A DNA stretch of 64,000 bases from Physcia stellaris. Lineage: Eukaryota > Ascomycota > Lecanoromycetes > Caliciales > Physciaceae. Made by a program: the position numbers and the translations under genes. Numbering within the stretch: position 1 is the stretch's first letter; the number at the start of each line of letters is the position of its first letter. Shown here piece after piece: positions 53,118 to 64,000 of this stretch. Under the pieces are notes generated by a model. That model saw nothing but the letters and a program-made list of their open reading frames with translations. It searched no databases and was not told the DNA's origin. The stretch is from the NCBI GenBank assembly GCA_018902385.1, contig JABSSW010000024.1, positions 496,001 through 560,000 of the forward strand, in the 5' to 3' direction.

Positions 53118-54546
53118 ATGCCATACAACCTCAAAGGCCGTAATGTCCTAATCACGGGAGGCTCAAGGTGTGCAGATTGACACTGTGATACAATCGGATC
53201 TGTTGGCATGACCTGATATTTTTACGTAGAGGACTGGGGGCTCTCCTCGCTGAAAAGTTCGGTGATGAAGGTTGTAACGTTGCCATCAATTACAACGAGA
53301 GCAAAGATCGCGCCGAGGCAACAGCAGCCAAAGTCGAAAATACCTATCACGTGAAGACCGTGATCATTCAAGGCGTAAGCTTAAGAATGTTCAACAGTTA
53401 CTGAACAAGACTTGATTGACAATTTACCAAGGACGTGGGGAAATTGGTGGATTGCGAGAGGATGGTGGTCGAGGCCACTGAAAGCCTTGGAGGGCTAGAC
53501 ATTATCGTTTCCAATGCCGTAAGTCAATCATCTTGCTATTCGGTCCAGAATCAACGGCAGAAGATCACCCAATATGTGATAACCTTCGATCAATACCTTG
53601 AATGACTTCAGCATCTGTTTCAATTTCAGTGATATAGTATCTGGCTTTGGCAGCTCTACCAGCATCTTGTTGTACTTCCAAAAGAAGCGTGAATCTTTCC
53701 ACCTGATTCAACGCTGACCTTATTCTCACCTCCAAAGCCACTTGTTGTCTGATCCTTTCCATAGGGATGGACGAAGCACACAACTTTTGGCGACCTTGAC
53801 GCCTGCAGGTAAGAACACTAAAGATCCGAGCCAAACCATGGACAATCGCTGATCGATATCTAGCGAAGACGATTGGGACAAGGTACAGGTCTGGAAGCAG
53901 ACTCATACTAATCGCGTTGACCTGTCCCGTAGATGTGGTCTGTCAATTGCAAAGCCAACCTCCATCTACTCCGCAAAGCTTTGCCAACACTAAATGCCAA
54001 TGAAGAGGGAGGCGTCTTCTTGTTAACTTCGTCCATTGCGGGTATTGGTCCCACCGGCAGCTCGATGCCGTATTCCGTCACAAAGGCTGCGGGTATGTCA
54101 CGCCCCTGGCTGTAGGGCTGTGCCTTGACAATTTGGTTAGCAATCCAGCTCATGAAATGCCTTGCGGCAACACAAGGTCCTAAGGTTCGCGTAAACGCGG
54201 TGCTCCCTGGCATTCTCCTGACTGAATGGGTGAATCATCATATTACTAGATATTCAGACCAGTAACAAGTTGACAGTGTATTAGGGTCAACGCTTCAGTC
54301 CAGAGAGATTGCAAGGCCTAAAAGATAAAGCACTGCTGAAGAAAGAGGCATGTCATCATTCCGCATCCGCCTGATCACAGCTAACCTTAGAACAGACTGA
54401 TTTGGATGACTGTGCGGATGCCTTCATTGCAGCTGCTAAGAACTCTTCCATGACTGGCCAGAACATCCAGATAGGTGAATTGTATTCTCCATTAGAGCTT
54501 TTGAAAGGACTGACGCGTCTCAGATTCGGGTCTTGCAATGCGATGA
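53118..54546 (+). CDS. Short-chain dehydrogenase/reductase (SDR), ten exons
   Basis: Exons: 53118-53167, 53230-53374, 53432-53518, 53765-53808, 53864-53882, 53933-54092, 54141-54229, 54285-54347, 54396-54474 and 54524-54546, giving 252 residues, normal for a classical SDR. The Rossmann glycine motif TGGSRGLG spans the first splice; then IIVSNAG, the active-site Ser in LLTSSIAGIG and YSVTK (Tyr-x3-Lys). VRVNAVLPGILLTEW and NIQIDSGLAMR end the fold. NAD(P)-dependent oxidation or reduction is sure; the substrate is not. Odd points: a 19 nt exon 5, a 246 nt intron 3 with an antisense ORF, and intron 8 (54348-54395), which needs a GC donor. It converges on FMT1 with 114 bp between. Confidence 0.85.
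53565..53762 (-). other. Antisense 65-codon ORF within SDR intron 3
   Basis: An ATG-to-stop frame fills most of the oversized SDR intron on the opposite strand. It begins MERIRQQVALEVRIRSALNQ and goes on with VERFTLLLEVQQDAGRAAKA: helical, charged, and with coding-like codon use. No family was recognised, and no upstream promoter is visible because the SDR exon lies there. It may be a nested mini-gene, a fragment of an inserted gene, or chance. Confidence 0.3.
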
Positions 54547-54660
54547 ACCAAGGAGGAAGTGTTCTCGCCAGAGTCGTTTGCCATGCAGGTTGACGGAACA
54601 GGGTGCGGTGAGAGATGTGTGGTGGATGAGTCCTACACTGTGCTCTAACAGCATGAAATA

Positions 54661-55947
54661 TCAGCGTAGCGTACAGTCGAAGAGCTTGAAGTCATGGGAA
54701 GCGTCGATCAAAACCCTTGGTAGCTCGACCAGTTTAGCCCGCTGAGCAGTCTTGAGGAAATTCCTGCTCCTGTCGCCTTCTAATTTTGCATCCTCAATTT
54801 GCAGCATGTGACCGTCGCAAGTCTTTACATACACCTGCTGGTATGGAAAGTGGAGACCAACAACTACCGGCCAGCCTGCACTTGGGACAAGAGCCTTAAT
54901 GGAATCCGAACAAGTTAAATCCTCATGGAATCCAGATGACCATAACACCCTCGTTTGCCGTGGTGACTCTCCGTTAGTCAGACAATAATGGCTCCAGAGT
55001 GGACCAATGACCCTCTGTCTTCGCAGGATTTTCTCCGCGGTCCATGACTGCCAATCAATGTGCCGGTCAGCTGGAGATATTTTGGGCGCAAGCCGTATGG
55101 TCTCCTCGTCGGAAGCAAGTTTGTGATGGTCTAGATTCCTTGGACTGTTGATGAAGACACGGTCCCGGATTGCTTGCAAAAGTAGCTCCGCGCCTTTAGG
55201 TGCTAGATACTGTTCTAAATCCGTGACAGTTTGTGCTTCATGTCTCAACGGAGGTGTCTGAGCAAGGACCACACCGTGATCAAATTTGGAGGGGTGTAAA
55301 GTCTGCAGGCTGACACCAGTGATTTCGGTCCCTGACAGGAGGGTATGGTGGAGCGGAGCAGCACCTCGAAAACTGGCAAGTTTAGCAATAATTTCCATGA
55401 CCCATGGGCAAATGGACGCCTTATTACTTTGGAAGCAAAGAAGGGTGAACGTTCAAACCTCCATACTTCGCGCCATTAATGATGCGTGCAGGTATCAGTA
55501 AGCCAAATGAAACAGCAACAATAAGATTGATAGGTTCGCCGTGAGGCTCTGGAGGCTGATTATCTGTAAGCTAAAACGTCGAGATCTTGGAGTTCATCGT
55601 TAACCTACAGTCCATCCAGTAAAGGTATTGATCTCGTGAACGGGCAAACGTGATTTTCTTGCGGCAGCAACAATAGGGACTACTGTCATTCAGTATTCAC
55701 GGATTGCGATGCGATTACTTTGGTGCTGACCTTGACGGGCAGTCTTCAGGCCCCTGCCCGTCGGTTTGGGTGGTTTGCAGACGACATCGATTGACGCAAT
55801 GAGGTTGGCATCATCGACGCGCTGTCTGCACAGAGCCTCTAAAGAAGCGATACTAAACGCGTCGGACCCGCAGAACAGAATTCGCAAGGGATCACGTGCC
55901 TTGTTGATTGAATAGCGCCTACGACATAGAACTTGACGCATGGGCAT
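54661..55947 (-). CDS. FMT1: Mitochondrial methionyl-tRNA formyltransferase
   Basis: Four exons (minus): 55731-55947, 55609-55682, 55428-55555 and 54661-55372, introns 48, 53 and 55 nt; 376 residues. MPMRQVLCRRRYSINKARDP is a basic, Arg/Ser-type mitochondrial targeting start (ATG 55941 is an alternative). RILFCGSDAFSIASLEAL opens the Rossmann domain. Splicing restores TFTGWTPPEPHGEPINLIVA and NVHPSLLPNFRGAAPLHHTL, carrying the catalytic Asn and His; the Asp is in HPSKFDHGVVLAQ. The C-terminal ~170 residues are the tRNA-binding OB-like domain (WPVVVGLHFPYQQVYVKTCD). It transfers formyl from 10-formyl-THF to Met-tRNA for mitochondrial translation. A CACGTGA site lies at 56025-56031, ~80 bp upstream. 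Confidence 0.93.
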
Positions 55948-57368
55948 AGATTTGTACACACCATACTGCCATAATTTGATCATAACAACACATACTAATG
56001 ATATATTTTTCACGAGATTTGAGGCACGTGAGGAAATCTTCGGTTCGAGATCGGAGATACTTCGGCCTTAAGGCAACTAAGGCACTAGCGTGAATATCAT
56101 AAAGTTGTATCGGCAATTGAATATCGTGTCTAGACTCTGAGCTCTTCTTCGCTTCCTCATATTCTGGTGACTATCTGTGAGGCTCTTCCTCCGAACTCGA
56201 AAACTCATTTCTACTTTTGATAATCCCGTATGAAGTCTGCATTATTAATGAAAAAGGCCGCCCAAGAAAGCAGATTTCGACGCGACAGTTGTCAGCCTAG
56301 AGAAGACCTTTTGGAGATTAATTGAGCACATCTTTGTTCTTATTTGACTTAAAGAAGAATGTAGTTCCAAGCCAGCCCCTGCTCCAGCATGATGGCAAGT
56401 CTCTGACAGATATGGCTATTGAGTCAGAAGTCCTAGGTCAATCGTTCAAAGACATATACTATCCAGCCTCTTTTGACCTGGAAGTCCTTGATGTCAACTT
56501 ACCTCTGGAGATGGTATGTATTTTGGGAAAGCACTACTTTTCAATTCATGAGAAGATGTATAACAAGACACGAGTCATACATCATTTACAGAAGAGGCAT
56601 ACCTAAAGACAGAAAGACTTGTAATCAAGGAGGGACTATGTTCTCTGTTCAATACTTTTCAGCCACCACTCTTGAAAAAACGAAACAAGACGAAGGCAGC
56701 CTTGGTGATGGCTTCTGCATAGTGATTGAGGGAACCAACTAATGAATAAGTCGAAAAGGAGGTTGAGTAAATGAAGGTTCAGTTTAAAGCGCGAAAAGAC
56801 AGCACAAGCAGTTTGTCCTTTGTAGGTGTGGCTGATATTCGCCGAGAGAATCACATGTAATTTGTTATTGATGCTGCTTTGCAACGTGCTCCAAAACCAT
56901 GCTGAAATATACTTGACGAAGTTGGGCAAGTACTTGTTGTAAAGCTTACGATGGCACTGGAGATGGACAATTCACTCTCGGGCTCAGTGAGTGATATGGA
57001 AACAAGACCAGTTGCCAAGGAATGACAAAGCACGAAACCCTGAACAGAATTCGGAAAATTTCACGCCTTGATTTGACGCTACGAGTTCGGTACCAATGCT
57101 ATGACACCTCAACACCGAGAGCGATAAAGACTTTGTTGCAACATATCTTTCCACACACTTCCAAGTCCGCTTGAATTTGACTCTCTCCACCTAGACCTTC
57201 CAGTATTTTGAAGATCCGCAGACATTGTACCCTTGAATCTCCGAAGCAGTTCCAATACCCTTGCAATCATTGGGTTTCACGTTCATTTTCCTCGATATAT
57301 CAAGCTTCGATAGAGCCTTATGAGAGAAACAGAGAGGTGATCCGTACTGTATTCAAGCCGGGGTCAAT
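55948..57368. other. Divergent intergenic region FMT1 / PP2C, no gene seen
   Basis: About 1.4 kb. A CACGTGA stands at 56025-56031 near FMT1. Frames at 56322-56606 and 56473-56742 have no ATG-supported motif. Pyrimidine-rich stretches before 57369 fit the PP2C promoter. Confidence 0.5.
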
Positions 57369-59219
57369 ATGGGGCAGACATTATCTGAACCAGTAGTTGA
57401 AAAGGTGTGTGTGTGATCTACCTATTCGCTACCAACGCGTTACGTTTTGCGCATGCAATTCACATCTGCGCTGGCAGAACCCCTCAGTAGATTCGTATTG
57501 GCAGCATCCCCTGTATTTCGCCAGCAATACATATACGACCCGCAGCTGGCTGACTCAGGTATCTAATAGATCTCCGACAATGGCCAGGACGATCGAGTCG
57601 CCTTCGGTGTCTCTGCAATGCAAGGATGGCGTATCAGCATGGAGGACGCCCATGCGGCCGTCTTAGACTTGCAGGTCGAAGATCCGAAGAAAGAATTCCA
57701 GGCAGCGGAATCGGATAAGCGGCTGAGCTTCTTTGGAGTCTACGATGGTCACGGCGGAGATAAGGTGGCGCTATTCGCTGGCGAAAACATACATAAAATC
57801 ATTGCAAAACAAGACGCGTTCAAGAGTGGAGATTTTGAGCAGGCGCTCAAGGATGGCTTTCTGGCTACAGATCGAGCGATCCTAAACGGCGAGTTGTCAA
57901 CATAGCGCACAATGATCTGAATTTTCTAATGTTGGCGCAGATCCCAAATACGAAGAGGAAGTCTCAGGGTGCACAGCTTCCGTGGGCCTGATATCGAGCA
58001 CAAAAATCTTCGTTGTGAGTGTGCCTTAATAAAGACACTTGTTTCATGTACTGACTAAACCATGACAGGCGAATGCTGGCGATTCAAGATCCGTGTTGGG
58101 TGTAAAAGGACGCGCGAAGCCCCTATCGTTTGACCACAAGCCCCAAAATGAGGGTAAGCACCCCAATCTAATCGCCTTAGAGGCACCGCCACTAAACGAT
58201 CCATAGGCGAGAAGGCTAGAATCTGTGCGGCCGGCGGTTTTGTCGACTTTGGTCGAGTCAATGGCAACCTAGCGTTGTCTCGCGCCATTGGAGACTTTGA
58301 GTTCAAGAAGAGTGCGGACTTGTCACCAGAACAACAAATCGTGACTGCCTTTCCAGATGTTGTAGCTCATACTATCTCGGATGACGATGAATTTCTTGTC
58401 ATCGCATGCGATGGTACGTCTCCATCCTTACCATGTTCGAGTATCTTGCTAAATGTAAAAAGGCATCTGGGATTGCCAATCTTCGCAAGCTGTTGTTGAA
58501 TTTGTTCGACGAGGTATTGCCGCCAAGCAGGAGCTTTCCAAAATCTGCGAAAACATGATGGATAATTGCTTGGCTTCGAATAGCGAGACTGGCGGTGTCG
58601 GCTGTGACAACATGACCATGATCGTGATTGCCTTGCTGAAGGGCAAGACGAAAGACGAATGGTACAAGGACATTGCCGACAGGGTTGCGGGTGGTGATGG
58701 TCCATGCGCCCCACCAGAATATGGTAAGTATCCCTCCACAGAGATGGTGGGTCTTTGACTAAAATCTGAATGCGCAGCCGAGTTCCGGGGCCCTGGACAA
58801 CGCAATAATTTTGAAGATAGTGGTGATGACTACGACATGGACACTGACCAGCGTACCCGTGGGGTCGGTGGACGATCAGGGAGAATTATACTACTAGGAG
58901 ACGGCACCGAAGTCGTCACCGATAGCGATGACATGTTCGACCATGACGAGGAAGACAAAGATCTCGACAGTCAGGTCAGCAAAGGAGGACCGCAGTCCGG
59001 GAAGCTCGCTCAAGGAGTGAAAGAGAAGAGACTCCAGGGCCTCAGCCGCAACCGCCAAAAGATCAGGCATCACCTAAATCTACCAAGAGCGAGAACCCCT
59101 TCGATACCCCCCCTGCTAGCACGCCCGAGAAGGTCACATCCACAGACTCGAGGGAAACCGCAAAACCCATCCCGGAGAGCGCAATCCCCGAAAAGTTGGT
59201 TTCGCCAGCAAAATCTTGA
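57369..59219 (+). CDS. PP2C-type Ser/Thr phosphatase (Ptc2/3-like; apparent frameshift in last exon)
   Basis: Seven exons: 57369-57404, 57570-57888, 57941-58014, 58069-58153, 58207-58413, 58463-58723 and 58778-59219. [12 protein letters not shown] is the usual Ptc2/3 start. Metal-binding and signature motifs are complete: [68 protein letters not shown] and GCDNMTMIV. It dephosphorylates stress-MAPK and checkpoint kinases in yeast. Intron 2 (57889-57940) requires a GC donor (GCGAGT). The tail carries [11 protein letters not shown] and [10 protein letters not shown]; then the frame breaks near 59019-59033. The present frame runs to 59268 with Arg-rich nonsense-like sequence (490 aa), while the shifted frame reads [20 protein letters not shown] and stops at 59219 (~474 aa). 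One missing base would explain it. Confidence 0.9.
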
Positions 59220-60052
59220 CACCTTTGGTACAAACACAAGCGAGGCTTGTAGCTCTGCCATGAGTTGATATCTCCATCACGATGATATGCATCATATTAC
59301 GAAAACGAGCGACACATTAAATCATGTCTTCCGTAGCTGGCTGGATTGTTTTGATATCCGCAATGACTTACTGACTGGGGGGAGACTTGCGGCAGCCCGG
59401 CTGAGACCGAAGGCCTAGATCAAGTACAGGCTTCATCCCTTGTGTGCATTCTTGCTCAAGCTTTGAGCAATATTTCGGCTGGGGGCGCTGGTTGATTGAG
59501 TAGCATTGGGAGGCCACTTGGGTGTTCTTCGTCAGCATTATCATACCCTTCGATTCGACTCTCATCTGCCTCTCTGTAATTCTGCAACGCACGTATGCTC
59601 TGTACCATAATGTGAACCGCCCCATTTCCACCTCTGCACTAGGACAGGACAGCTGGTAAAAGCTCGAGCTGATAGCTCAGAAAATTGGGTGCTGCTCAGT
59701 ACGAGATGCTGAAAATGTCTTAGGAGTACCAAAATGTAATATTATCGATGTCAGCAAGTGAAATCCAATCGCCAGACCTAAGCCCTTCGTTTTGAGAACT
59801 TGTGAATTGTAAACATATGGATTGAAGCCCCTTTTCAATCTCTTCCATTGTAATTGGGTGACACGTGATCCAAGAGACTCGACGTTGATTGGTTCGGCCC
59901 GCAATGACGATCTGTTGGCAGAAGCAAGAAATTGTTCGCGAATTGACGTGACGTGAAAAGTCCCAGTGTCCAGGAAACAAAATCAATTCGAGATCTTGAG
60001 CCACATTCGACCCGGGCATCTTATGATTGAGTCCTAGCTGTAGCAACTTGTC
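59220..60052. other. Intergenic, PCT1 promoter
   Basis: The 833 bp between PP2C and PCT1 on the same strand. CACGTGA stands at 59862-59868 and an inverted CCAAT (ATTGG) at 59887-59891, both under 200 bp from the PCT1 start. No coding region was seen beyond the alternative PP2C frame end at 59268. Confidence 0.5.
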
Positions 60053-61612
<1,560 letters not shown>

Positions 61613-61947
61613 TTGCATTTTCCTTGCTAAGCTTTGATAAATGCTTTGGCGTTTCCATTCCGCGGATACCTAGATTGCGTCCTAATCTTTGAGGTTGAGC
61701 GAGGAGTATTGCTTGTAAACATAGACCGTTTGGGCTTTCGAACTCGGTAGTAGTATTAATGTTAGTGTACTATCCTTCCCACGAAGCAAAGCAGCGAATT
61801 CTCTTCTGGCACCTCGTAAATTCAGGACAATGCTGCAGGTTTGACATGAGGTGTACCCGATAGTAGTAAAATGGTGACAGTCAAAAGCAGATCAATTAAT
61901 TGAAGCTTCCCTAGCTGTGATGAACCCGTCTTCTGTCTGATAACGTC
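61613..61947. other. Intergenic between converging PCT1 and RPS23
   Basis: The 335 bp hold both 3' ends. No other feature recognised. Confidence 0.5.
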
Positions 61948-62573
61948 CTATGATCTCGGCTTCTCCTTCTTCTCCTTCCACAGCGCCGACAGACCTACGC
62001 CTGAGACTTTGACCACCTTGAACCGCACACCGGGGATATCACCCTTAGCTTTTCCCTTCCGACCGAATCCAGCAAGGAGCACCTCATCGTTCTCATCCAC
62101 GAAGTTCAGACAACCGTCATTCGGCACTATATTCCGCATCATTAGCACAAGCCAATCACGCCTCTCATCCTCCCAATGCTCCCAATGCTCCATTTGCCCC
62201 TCCTTTCCTTTCGCATCCCCCCTTCCGGCCTCCTCTTCCCAAATCCCCAAACCTGGCCCCCTTCCTCAAACCCCAGAACGAAGCGACTGCTAATGAGAAT
62301 GCAAAATCACATACCGAAAGCAGTAACCTTCTTCCCATTCTTAATCAACTGCACCCTGACACATTTCCGAATGGCGGAGTTCGGCTGCTTCGCTTCCACC
62401 CCAACCTTCTCCAGCACAATCCCTTTAGCGTGTGAGGAGCCACCGAAAGGAGATGATTTGTAGGCTGTCCCGAGGAGACGTTTCTTGTAGTGCAGATCAG
62501 CCCAGCGGCCTTCGCGGCGATGGTTGCGTAACTTGCGGGCGGCGTTGAGGCCGCGGGGCTTGCCTTTTCCCAT
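61948..62573 (-). CDS. RPS23: 40S ribosomal protein S23 (uS12)
   Basis: Two exons (minus), 62315-62573 and 61948-62126, with a 188 nt intron; 145 residues, exactly the yeast length. [20 protein letters not shown] opens the protein, and [20 protein letters not shown] carries the decoding-centre loop, including the Pro hydroxylated in other eukaryotes (QPNSA). The splice restores [20 protein letters not shown], and the end is [15 protein letters not shown]. It lies at the A-site decoding centre of the small subunit. A 43 nt intron in the 5' leader is likely (62590-62632, GTAAGC...CTGACAG). The coding intron is the longest outside the SDR gene, as is common in ribosomal protein genes. Confidence 0.96.
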
Positions 62574-62871
62574 TGTTGCTGGAGACAAACTGTCAGTGTG
62601 AGGTTCTGAATGTTACCGAGGAATAAGCTTACCGGTGTGTGAGTGAGGAAGATCGGTATGTTGTGAGTCTTGCTTTGGAGGGAGCTACAATGGAGACTGG
62701 AATGGTTTGGTGTGCGTTCGCTTGCACTAGCGCGTTTTTCGGAGCTGCAGGCCGTCAATCCGCTAACTTACGATGCTCTGGCGCTCCGTTCGTAATCAAT
62801 TCAATGCTTGGAGAATTCTCTCAAGCATGATCGATCGATAACCTCTATCGTACGTGGGAATTGTATCAGCA
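62574..62871. promoter_or_regulatory. Divergent promoter region RPS23 / unknown gene
   Basis: The 298 bp separate opposed start codons and contain the probable RPS23 5' leader intron (62590-62632). No ribosomal-protein promoter box was recognised with confidence. Confidence 0.45.
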
Positions 62872-63651
62872 ATGTCGACCCTCGCCCCACCCAGCACGAC
62901 CCGCCACCCCGATCGCGCCCCGCCACCTTCTCTCTTCCTCGGACCACCCTCCCGCAACACCTCCGCCATCTCCCTCTCCCTCACATCTCCGCCTTCAACC
63001 AGTACTCCCCCTCAAAACCGCGACCCCCTCCTCCGCACTCGCTCCAATCAGCCCGCCCAATCCCCTCTCTCCACCCGCAGCGCTCTCGAATCCAAACCCT
63101 CCTTCATCCGCTCCCGAGTCCCCAATGCTGCTTCCCATACCCATACTTCCTCGGCGTCTCAAGCCGCACAACCTCAGTCTGAAGGCGACTGTACTGATGC
63201 GCTGTGGGCGGAGATGCAAGCTACCCTTGCGGAAGTCGAGCTTAGTGCCTTTAGCAGCACGCATGTGTTTGGGGCGGCGCATTCAGCGGCGTTGGAGGAG
63301 TTGAGGGGAGCACAGGTGGAGCTGGCGAGGGCTTGGGGGCGGAATGAGGGGGATGATGGGGGTGAGGAGAGGGGTGGTGGGCTTGGTGGAGGAAGGGAGA
63401 GGGATAAAGAGAAGGGGAAGGGGAAAGGAGAGGGAAAGGACGAGGATGATGAGGAGGAGGGGGACATCCTGTCGGCAAGAAAAAGGAGGGAGGCGAATGA
63501 GAGATTCTTTCGGAAGGTGCAGGAGGGGGTGGAGGATGTGGTTGGGAGACTTGAGACGGTGGCCGGGGCAATGGGAAGGGTGGAGAGGGAGAGTAGGGAG
63601 ATCTGGTCGAGCGGGAGTGAGAGTCTTGACACAGGGTCTATTACTTCATGA
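62872..63651 (+). CDS. Low-complexity fungal protein of unknown function
   Basis: One exon from ATG 62872 (MSTLAPPSTTRHPDRAPPPS), 259 residues. I do not recognise a named family. The first ~105 residues are Pro/Ser/Thr rich and disordered. A helical segment follows (DALWAEMQATLAEVELSA, HSAALEELRGAQVELARAWG), then a Gly/Lys/Glu low-complexity insert (GGGLGGGRERDKEKGKGKGE) and a second helix (RKRREANERFFRKVQEGVED, VVGRLETVAGAMGRVERESR). The two helical segments flanking a variable charged linker suggest a small coiled-coil subunit of some complex. Codon use and composition look coding; opposite-strand frames here are shadows. It diverges from RPS23. Confidence 0.75.
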   Translation: MSTLAPPSTTRHPDRAPPPSLFLGPPSRNTSAISLSLTSPPSTSTPPQNRDPLLRTRSNQPAQSPLSTRSALESKPSFIRSRVPNAASHTHTSSASQAAQPQSEGDCTDALWAEMQATLAEVELSAFSSTHVFGAAHSAALEELRGAQVELARAWGRNEGDDGGEERGGGLGGGRERDKEKGKGKGEGKDEDDEEEGDILSARKRREANERFFRKVQEGVEDVVGRLETVAGAMGRVERESREIWSSGSESLDTGSITS

Positions 63652-64000
63652 TTGGACCGGTGGCCCGACGGACAAGGTTTGAGTGGTCCTTCTTTGTTGG
63701 CTCTACTTGTATGTGCTAAATGCTACACGCCACCAGACTCCAAAGTTTTATGGGAAGAAAGAAATCTCATATTCGTGCGTAGTCATGGTTTATGGTGGGA
63801 AACCAAGCACGGGCTACCTAAACTGTAAGAGGCGGAAGATCAAGGCAAGCCAATCGTATCTCTTACTATGTATACGAGGTGTAAGATCTGCGGTTTTGGT
63901 GCTTCAGACATCTGCTGTATAATGCAGCCAGTACAAAAAGTCGAAGCGGACATGCCCTGGCTATTCAGAGCCGCTCGACCTCGTCTTACGGGAATTTAGA
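63652..64000. other. Right-edge sequence, no gene seen
   Basis: The last 349 bp follow the unknown gene. A frame at 63683-63922 has no motif. A gene entering from the right cannot be excluded. Confidence 0.4.

Noticed and set aside
53908-54213. Minus-strand frame opposite SDR exons
   Set aside because: The plus strand encodes the SDR active site here, so this is a shadow.
56322-56606. Plus-strand frame beginning with TTG
   Set aside because: No ATG at the start, no motif, and no convincing splice sites to extend it.

Overview
The window reads as nuclear DNA of a filamentous ascomycete (Pezizomycotina). Nearly every gene has a housekeeping fungal homologue, introns are mostly 44-65 nt with GT..AG ends and CTRAY-like branch points, coding density is moderate and there are no operons. 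I cannot place it below subphylum from sequence alone. I assembled 27 protein-coding genes (one cut by the left edge) by joining exons across introns. No tRNA, rRNA or CRISPR was found. Several gene models rest on splice-site reading and need RNA evidence.

Layout. 0-14.9 kb is a compact housekeeping block: the end of an SR-rich gene converging on cwf18 (splicing); NEM1 (lipin phosphatase) divergent from GCD7 (eIF2B beta); CEX1/SCYL (tRNA export pseudokinase) converging on LST8 (TOR complex); a secreted PI-PLC-like protein divergent from a SUR7/PalI membrane protein. 15-22.5 kb is repeat-rich and carries two large, low-complexity, probably nuclear coiled-coil proteins, separated and flanked by short DNA repeats. 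23.7-27.9 kb holds NAA10 (N-terminal acetyltransferase) and an LtrA-family membrane protein.

27.9-37.2 kb looks accessory. It has a possible gene relic, a 2-oxoglutarate/Fe(II) oxygenase, a Tc1/mariner-type MITE, an AT-rich inverted-repeat element, a MYND/SET protein, a MATE transporter and a GNAT acetyltransferase, with wide gaps. 37.6-51.5 kb returns to housekeeping: AXL2 (cadherin-like polarity protein), DRE2 (cytosolic Fe-S assembly), a Stf2/Tma10-type small protein, NUP133 and a Yck-type casein kinase I. 53-64 kb has a ten-exon SDR oxidoreductase converging on FMT1 (mitochondrial Met-tRNA formyltransferase), a PP2C phosphatase, PCT1 (phosphatidylcholine synthesis), RPS23, and an unknown acidic/basic low-complexity protein.

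The genes do not form one pathway. NEM1 and PCT1 both concern phospholipid synthesis, and LST8, casein kinase and PP2C are signalling parts, but their proximity is probably chance. The points most worth checking are three apparent one-base-deletion frameshifts of the same sign (9.44, 20.98 and 59.03 kb), two GC-AG introns, a start codon split by an intron, an antisense ORF inside an oversized SDR intron, a MITE with a duplicated end, and a repeat motif flanking the large AT-hook protein. I did not find convincing evidence of a wholly new biological system.
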